This document shows positions 57,927 through 64,000 of a stretch of DNA of 64,000 bases, piece by piece. The stretch comes from Neolentinus lepideus HHB14362 ss-1 (taxonomy: Eukaryota > Basidiomycota > Agaricomycetes > Gloeophyllales > Gloeophyllaceae). Below the pieces are notes generated by a model, which made no database searches, was not told the origin of the DNA, and saw only the letters and a program-made list of their open reading frames with translations. The translations under genes and the position numbers were made by a program. The stretch spans positions 228,498-292,497 of the forward strand of contig KV425578.1 in NCBI GenBank assembly GCA_001632425.1, written 5' to 3'. Each line of letters opens with the position of its first letter. Within the stretch, counting starts at the first letter, position 1.

Positions 57927-60900
57927 TCAGGAATCCGAAGCATAACGAGACAACAAATGTGTATAGGTTTCAGAGATCTGAAGACTAGGTTAGTAATCCA
58001 GCAACGCTGTATGGCTTGTATAACCTTTTCCGCGCGTCGTTCGCCGTTAGGGACAAAGCGGCAGATGATAGTGGAGGCTTCAAACCACCGTTTTGCTTCG
58101 TCCAACAAAGATGCGCTGAGATAAGAGGACGGTTAGTAATAAATCCCGACAAAGCCCTGACCATCTGTTCACGAACTGCAAGCATTCTATACCGGTATTA
58201 TACGCCGTCGCAAGTAGCCATTGGCGTTCATCCGCCGGATAAATCTACGGTGGTTTGCGGTAGTGAGCCTAAAATAACCATAAGCCCGTAAAGTTACCTC
58301 TACGACAGAGTTTTGATCACTTCCGTGAGTTTCCAACACGGTAGCCGCTTGCTCGACATAACCAATGGCTTTAAGTCGATCAGCAAGCGTATTTCGAGAC
58401 AAGAGGATCGTGCAGATAGCTCTCAGCCATCTTGCAAACTTCTCCACCGATATTGAATTTCGATCGAGACTCGCATGTAAGATAGCCTAGGCAGCTCAGT
58501 CGAATCTCGAGAAACCAGCGAGACATGAGTTACCTCGAGTGCCATGAACAGGACTGAAAGCATATCAGAAGCAAGACCGGAAGAGTGTGCACGGGCCCTT
58601 ACTCTCTGTTGGACAATCCTTCTCTACCCACTGTTATGCATACCAAGTTAAGATGTACGGAGAAGCTGACGGAAGAACAAGTAGCACATACAAGGATGTC
58701 TGCGATAGCCTCGAAAGTATTGGCAACCAAAGCATCCGCTGTGGCAACCTCCTGTGGGAATAGTTTCATTAGCAACAATGGAGAACGCACAATGCTTCGG
58801 AAATATTACCCCAACAACGTCTAGAAGGTGATTCCAGTCTTTGAGATGGCACAGCATTTCCACTTCAAAGACGCGCAATACGTGAAGGAAGGAGCGAACC
58901 CGGAGAACATCGTCATCCCGCCGAATAAGACCTTTGTGAAGTATATCCTTAATTCTGGACTTCGCGTCACATATAGCTTCAACTGTTGTCCGTAATCGAT
59001 CATCCTAGAGAACCTTGCCAGTGTAGGGGATACCGCGGATGAGATTAATGAACCATACTCGATTCGTGACCGCCTGCGAGATTATTTGGCGGGTTGAGAA
59101 CACTGGCGAGATGTTAGCACAAGGAACTAGAAAACCCTGAAAGAATTCACCTCTCCCTGAAATAGCGGCAAAGGAAGCGTTGACAATGTATTGATATACA
59201 TCTGAATCTGCTTCGACGAGAGTGGCATGACAAAATATTTCCAGGAGCTATACGAACATGGAACCTTGTGAGGCGATAGACTCCACATGAGCACCTTACC
59301 TCTCTAGAGATATCGAATAAATCGGAGACTGTGTCTTCCGGACTATCCCACTCCGAACATCCTTGTACACCGCAATTATAGGCGGCCCGCCACATCCACG
59401 AGAGATCCTTGCTGATCATGGCTCCCGCCTTTCGAGCCACGGCTTTCTCGCAGCACGACCTGGCTGCAGCAAGTATGGATACGAGGACCAATAGCATCTG
59501 CAACTTGTACGTACCCAACCTCAGATGCCTTATTAAGGTCTGGACTAATACCTTTCTGTGGATAATTTATAAAAACAGTGACAGCCGGAGAGCAACTTGG
59601 GTTCACCTGTTGGCACCAGGCTCGCATAGTAGTTTGAGCACTAATCTGACGAGGCATCGTATCACGGTTATCGCTTCAACCTCGGTCTCGATACTCGCTC
59701 CATCCTTCAGCGTCTGGAGTAGCGCTTCTAGAACAGATAACAGCAAGCGTTTCAAATCCATTTCGTGGGCCATCTGCGTGGCCAAGAGGAGCATTTTCCG
59801 GTCGAAGTCAGAAGCATTCACCATATCTTTGATTGCCCGGGTGGCTGAGAGCCCACTTGTGAAAGCACATTCATCACATGATGGAACAGCGCTACATACC
59901 TTCCTCTTCGAGACCTAACGACATACACGGGAGTTAGTCAAGAGCCTGGAATGTCTCCGCGAGCTCACTGCATTGACCTTGATACACGGCCGTGAGGAAT
60001 AAGACATAATGGGTGGCCGATTCCTCTTTTGGGCAGTGCCGGATAGCGGCGTATGCTCTGGCGTATTCCTTCCCTTGGATAAGTGACAAGGCTGCTTTCC
60101 TATAGCATTTAGCTTCGGTAGATCGGACCATGCTGCTGAATATGCTGTGAGCCCCCGCAAGAAACCAGTCTGCAGCTTGCGACCAGCGTTTGGCATGATA
60201 GTGACGATCGCCGAACTGCCAAAGAAGCTGTGACACCCATCACTCCATCATGTGAATTTAGATAAGCAAAACGAGCTGTGAGACCTACCGTTAGAGACGC
60301 TACTGTGGAAACTTTCGGCAACTTGACGTCCCCATTATGGAGATCTACCCAGTATTATTAATGGCGCGGGAAAGTGAGACGGAAATACCAACCCGTGAAT
60401 GCTTCGGACATATCCTTCATAGCCCGCCCGTGGTCTTGGTCCTTGGAACAATGGTGGATCAGGGATAACAGTAGTCGATCAACAGAAGGGATAATGTGTT
60501 CCCTGTCCAACTCTAGAGTTCGTTTGAGAGCATGTTGATGGATCGTTGTGACTAGAGCGCTGTCGATGAGAGTCAGCAAAAGGCAGATGGCGGCGTGGAT
60601 TTGAATCACACACTGATGTTGGTGAAGAGTCCGAAGCTCTTGCAATAAACTAAGGACAGCGTTCAGGTCGTTTCCAACATATCGAAGAGGCATACTTGTA
60701 TATCTTACTCCGTAAGGTCAGCATCTGTCAGGTTCGAATGATCCATGATGGACCGAAACGCTGAGCGCAACACATTCACAGTCAGCGAGAGCGTGCTTGA
60801 AGAGCTCAAGAGAAGTATCACCTTCCATAAGCATAGACTCAGTTGCTCCTTGACGTTTCAGCACAGCTATCCTCATCCATCTGAGTTGCTGGTACTCCGG

Positions 60901-62635
60901 ACATCCCTAGTATATGTACTATAAAAACGAAAGTCATATCCGTGGATGGAATTACTCTCACACTTTCGGCACTGGAATCCAGGGTTGTAATAAGTTCATT
61001 CAAGGAAGCTTCAGCACGATTCAGATTCTCCGGCTCTAGGGAGGAAGACAGGAAATACGCTCGAGCTGTAAAGAAGTAAGCGTCGGAACAGAATCACACA
61101 TCTCTGCTGTTCACCTAGGCTGCGCAGGATTGATCGCTACAGGTCAAGAAAATGCGTAAGTTTACGCAGGCTTGGACCCATATTTCTCGGGAGAACGCCT
61201 CACCTTGAGTTCTGGCAGGCCAGGAGATGCGGCATCCTCGAGGTGTTCTATCATGGCGAACGCCTTCTGCAGCCACGCCACAGATTCTCGGGCCGCATTA
61301 GCGTCCAGGGCTCCGGCGTCTCGCGCAAGACTACGGAGAAAGGACTTCCCTATCTCCAGCAATTTGGACGCTATGCGTTCACGCTACTCGACGGACGGAA
61401 ACATATTTACCCTGAGATGATAGATAAACCAGTGTGAAGACGACCTACATCGAGTGGCTGTAGTAAACATAGCTGTGATTCATTGTCTGCAGTCGCGCAT
61501 CAGAATATGCCCTCTCAGGGGAATATTCCCAATCGAACCTGTAATTTTTTGGAGCATGAATTGCGCCACGCCGTCATTTCCCTCCCTCCATGCCTGATCC
61601 AGTATGTAAAGGTTGTTCAACAGAGATAGGGGAAATATTGATTGTCAAGTGCCCACCGCTTCCATTCTGCTTGCATAATAGATCATGGTCGCCTGAGCCG
61701 CGCCTTGCGTGTGCCCGCACTCTTGGTCATCTGCGCTCCGAAGTAACTCTTCATACTGTTCCAGATACGACCCATGATAGTCAGGTATACGATCAGCAGA
61801 GTCCAAATGATCAGGTATGAACGATGGTAACCTTAGCGGCGGACATGAGAACCCTGGCTGCCGTGTCCCTCTTCCCAGTCTCTGATTTAAGTTTCAGGAT
61901 TGGGCTAGAACTGACGATAAATTTCGCTAATCCAGTCCGACACTGACCTGATAAGGCACTGCCAACTTTGCTTGCAAGCTGAAGCATGTGCAGAAGCGCT
62001 AAGGTTTGAGAGACAGAGTTTCATGATCATAGAATCGGCGAATAAGACTATGATGCACAACGACTCACTTTGCAACCCGGGTTTACTCTCCAAGCCGGCT
62101 TCTATCAGACGATAGCCGGCGTACTTCACTATTCGGGTCATGTATCGAATGATCATCTAGCTTGCGCGCCACCTAAAATAGCACCGAGGGAAATCGGACG
62201 TACACGCAGCAGACAGGGTTCGGCCATCCGAATCCGGCTCCTTTTCGTGATGAACAGTGCCTGACAAATTCCACAGAGCAACACCTACTCAAACAATCAT
62301 ATTTCTATTACTCATTGAATAAGCAACAAGATGGCACGGCCTGACCTTCTTGATCCAAGGAATCCGCCAAATCCTGCCAATTCTTGTTGGATCTAGGGCG
62401 TTGCTCAATGAACGACTCCGCGAGCATTGCCATTTGACCTAGTTCCTCCACAAGCATATGATCCATTGTACATCGCTGATCGTTCAGACGAGGCTTAGTT
62501 TTCAGCAGAAGGCCTTGGTTTTGTCGTCAACTCGGTTCAGCGTGAGCAACTCTGTAGATCAACCGTACCTGTAATTTTCTGGTGTAATTCCCGTAAATTG
62601 GCATTCAATATACTTCTCTTCTTATTTTCTGCCAT
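57927..62635 (-). CDS. SPO22/ZIP4-type meiosis protein (TPR, ZMM group)
   Basis: A long multi-exon gene on the minus strand from ATG 62635 (MAENKKRSILNANLRELHQK) to TGA 57927-57929 (ISETYTHLLSRYASDS). Segments in order: MDHMLVEELGQMAMLAESFI (about 62400-62460); EIGKSFLRSLARDAGALDA and AWLQKAFAMIEHLEDAASPG (61200-61360); VGNDLNAVLSLLQELRTLHQ (60620-60690); LWQFGDRHYHAKRWSQAADW and YRKAALSLIQGKEYARAYAA (59980-60230); FDRKMLLLATQMAHEMDLKR and IRCLVRLVLKLLCEPGANR (59600-59820); SLLDEAKRWFEASTIICRF (58050-58110). These are the tetratricopeptide-like landmarks of the family that promotes class I crossovers with ZIP2 and SPO16 on meiotic chromosomes. Introns are numerous and not all exon edges are resolved; no definite inactivating lesion was seen. 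Confidence 0.85.
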
Positions 62636-62803
62636 AGTTAACAGTAAAGAGCAAGCACGAAAGAAGGCAGTAAGTAACGCTCAAGACGCTCAGAATAACT
62701 GGCCTACTCAGTGGAATCACGGTCACGCCGCGTCGTCTCCGTGACGCCACGCGTATTTGTCACGTTCCATTTCCTTGCATATACCGCTACAACCGCCGGG
62801 AAC

Positions 62804-63264
62804 ATGGAATCCGAAACCTCAGGACTTCCTCCTGAGGCCGTTCAAAGATGCAAAAAGGTAAGGAGTTTAGTCACAGCTCTGCGCGTGCGCACGCGGTGAT
62901 AAATGAATGTGTTTCACTTATAGGAAGCCCTGAGAGACGGAGCGTTTGCGGGCTTGACGTGCGGATTGACTGGAGGTAAATCTGATACTGATATTTTTAT
63001 TTCTACCGATACAAACCGTTCTATAGCCCTCGTCGGCGCGAGAATCATGCGACTCAGCCGAAATCTTACCATCGTTTCTGGGTGTCGTAAGTAGTCTTGT
63101 CCACAAGTAATATCGCGCAGTGACTGATCCACGCAGTTACTGGAGTTCTATCAGGATATTTGTTTACTTTGGCCTTTCGCGACGCTAACATAGCTCAGCT
63201 GAAAAAAGATGTCCGAATTGCGGCTGCACGCTCACCCTTTGTGCCGGACGATCGTCCCCAATAG
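62804..63264 (+). CDS. Small two-helix membrane protein, 97 residues, unknown function
   Basis: Four exons (62804-62857, 62924-62975, 63027-63086, 63137-63264) sum to 97 residues. The N-terminus LPPEAVQRCKKEALRDGAF leads into two glycine-rich hydrophobic segments, AGLTCGLTGALVGARIM and GCLTGVLSGYLFTLAF, joined by RLSRNLTIVS, then a charged tail ending FVPDDRPQ. The C-x-x-E-A plus two small-residue helices loosely recalls OCIA-domain mitochondrial proteins, but this is a guess. All four introns begin GTAAG/GTAAA and end AG. It is divergent from SPO22 with 168 bp between start codons. An upstream in-frame ATG at 62711 would add 31 residues. Confidence 0.7.
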
Positions 63265-64000
63265 AATGGGTTGTACTATTCGCTTGAATGATTCATAACA
63301 GCTCTCAACATGAATCTTGACGCGCAGTGGGCTATTAGATGACATTTCTGTACACCAACCAGTATTCGATCGCAGATTGTCATGTATGCTGCCAAGTCAT
63401 CCAAGCCCTGCCGTTTCCCTCGCCCTGCCCTCGGCAGCTAACATGGCAGGCATCTCGTGATCCTAACATACTGCGAATTACAGCCGCTGCGTCAAACGTC
63501 CGGTAAGAGTCTCGTTACGAAAGTAGGACGTGTATGCCTCCTCTGATAAAAGTGTCTTTCCAGAATTGTCATTGGTCGGGACCTCCGTTGATCCCGCTTT
63601 ATACTAAAACTGTTGCCCCTGAGACGTTCTAATGCATCTAGTGACGTGCCGCAGATGAACAAGCTGTCTGCATCGGAGGTCTGTCTAGAATCCGGTGAAG
63701 GTTAATTTTGAATTTCTCCCATAAATGATCTCCCAATGGCCCGCTTTCGATCAATCCTATCCAGAGCTGAGCTGGTAACGTCCTCTCGGAACACAGACCA
63801 AAGTCGGCGAAAATCATTGCAAGGCATGTAACCTGGCTGCGTGAGGCTTGGACCGACGTTCACGATGGACCAGTTACGACAACTGACTGCGTTGCAAGCC
63901 AAGCCCATGGCGCACGGACGCTGTAAGTACGACATGCGTCTCGGAATTCTATTCTTATGACTAATTTATATTTACATGCACACACACTACACGCAGATAT
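63265..64000. other. No supported gene to the window end
   Basis: A minus-strand frame 63702-63935 (RRLWSVFREDVTSSALDRID) with a CTTACAG acceptor-like site near 63930 could be the last exon of a gene entering from the right, but it is not recognised. Confidence 0.35.

Noticed and set aside
1..64000. CRISPR arrays, bacterial operons, riboswitches or rRNA genes
   Set aside because: The spliced genes and LTR/DNA transposons show a eukaryotic fungal nuclear sequence. No regularly spaced repeats or rRNA signatures were seen.

Overview
The window looks like a chromosome segment from a filamentous basidiomycete, most likely an Agaricomycete. Genes carry many short GT-AG introns (about 45-130 nt), intergenic spaces are small where genes are intact, and the mobile elements are of kinds common in mushroom-forming fungi (Tnp2/CACTA-like, hAT-like, chromodomain Ty3/Gypsy). 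The species cannot be named from the sequence.

Region 1 (1-18 kb) is a local array of secreted serine carboxypeptidases (peptidase family S10) on the minus strand. Copy A is split in exon 1 by an 8.9-kb nest of transposons. Copy B (12273-14390) looks intact. Copy C (15010-17090) is a pseudogene with a signal-peptide frameshift and a Trp-to-stop change. A-C share their upstream DNA, so promoters were duplicated with the genes. Between A and B lie an APH-fold kinase and a truncated phosphatidylserine decarboxylase gene with an in-frame stop.

Region 2 (18-21 kb) holds a small conserved-looking orphan, a decayed APH copy with an inverted repeat, and a GC-rich branched-chain aminotransferase. Region 3 (21.8-33.4 kb) is a second transposon nest: a non-autonomous CACTA-type element (77-bp terminal inverted repeats, 3-bp target duplication) carries a full Ty3/Gypsy chromovirus, whose 5' LTR holds a further 1.38-kb TG...CA insertion. 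The Gypsy reading frames are broken almost only by TGA codons at positions expected to be Arg, and the LTR differences fall mainly at CpG. Both point to cytosine-methylation decay.

Region 4 (33.6-44.2 kb) has two more S10 genes on the plus strand (D, E), separated by a repeat-rich non-autonomous element, an alanyl-tRNA editing protein (AlaX/Aarsd1 type) and the GPI mannosyltransferase GPI18/PIG-V. Region 5 (44.5-64 kb) is housekeeping and regulatory: an F-box protein divergent from a cullin-4, a heterotrimeric G-protein alpha subunit, the SSU processome protein UTP18 convergent with the meiotic crossover protein SPO22/ZIP4, and a 97-residue two-helix membrane protein.

The most striking observation is in the G-alpha gene. 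Its conserved C-terminus can only be read in frame through a predicted one-nucleotide exon at 51507, flanked by consensus splice sites.
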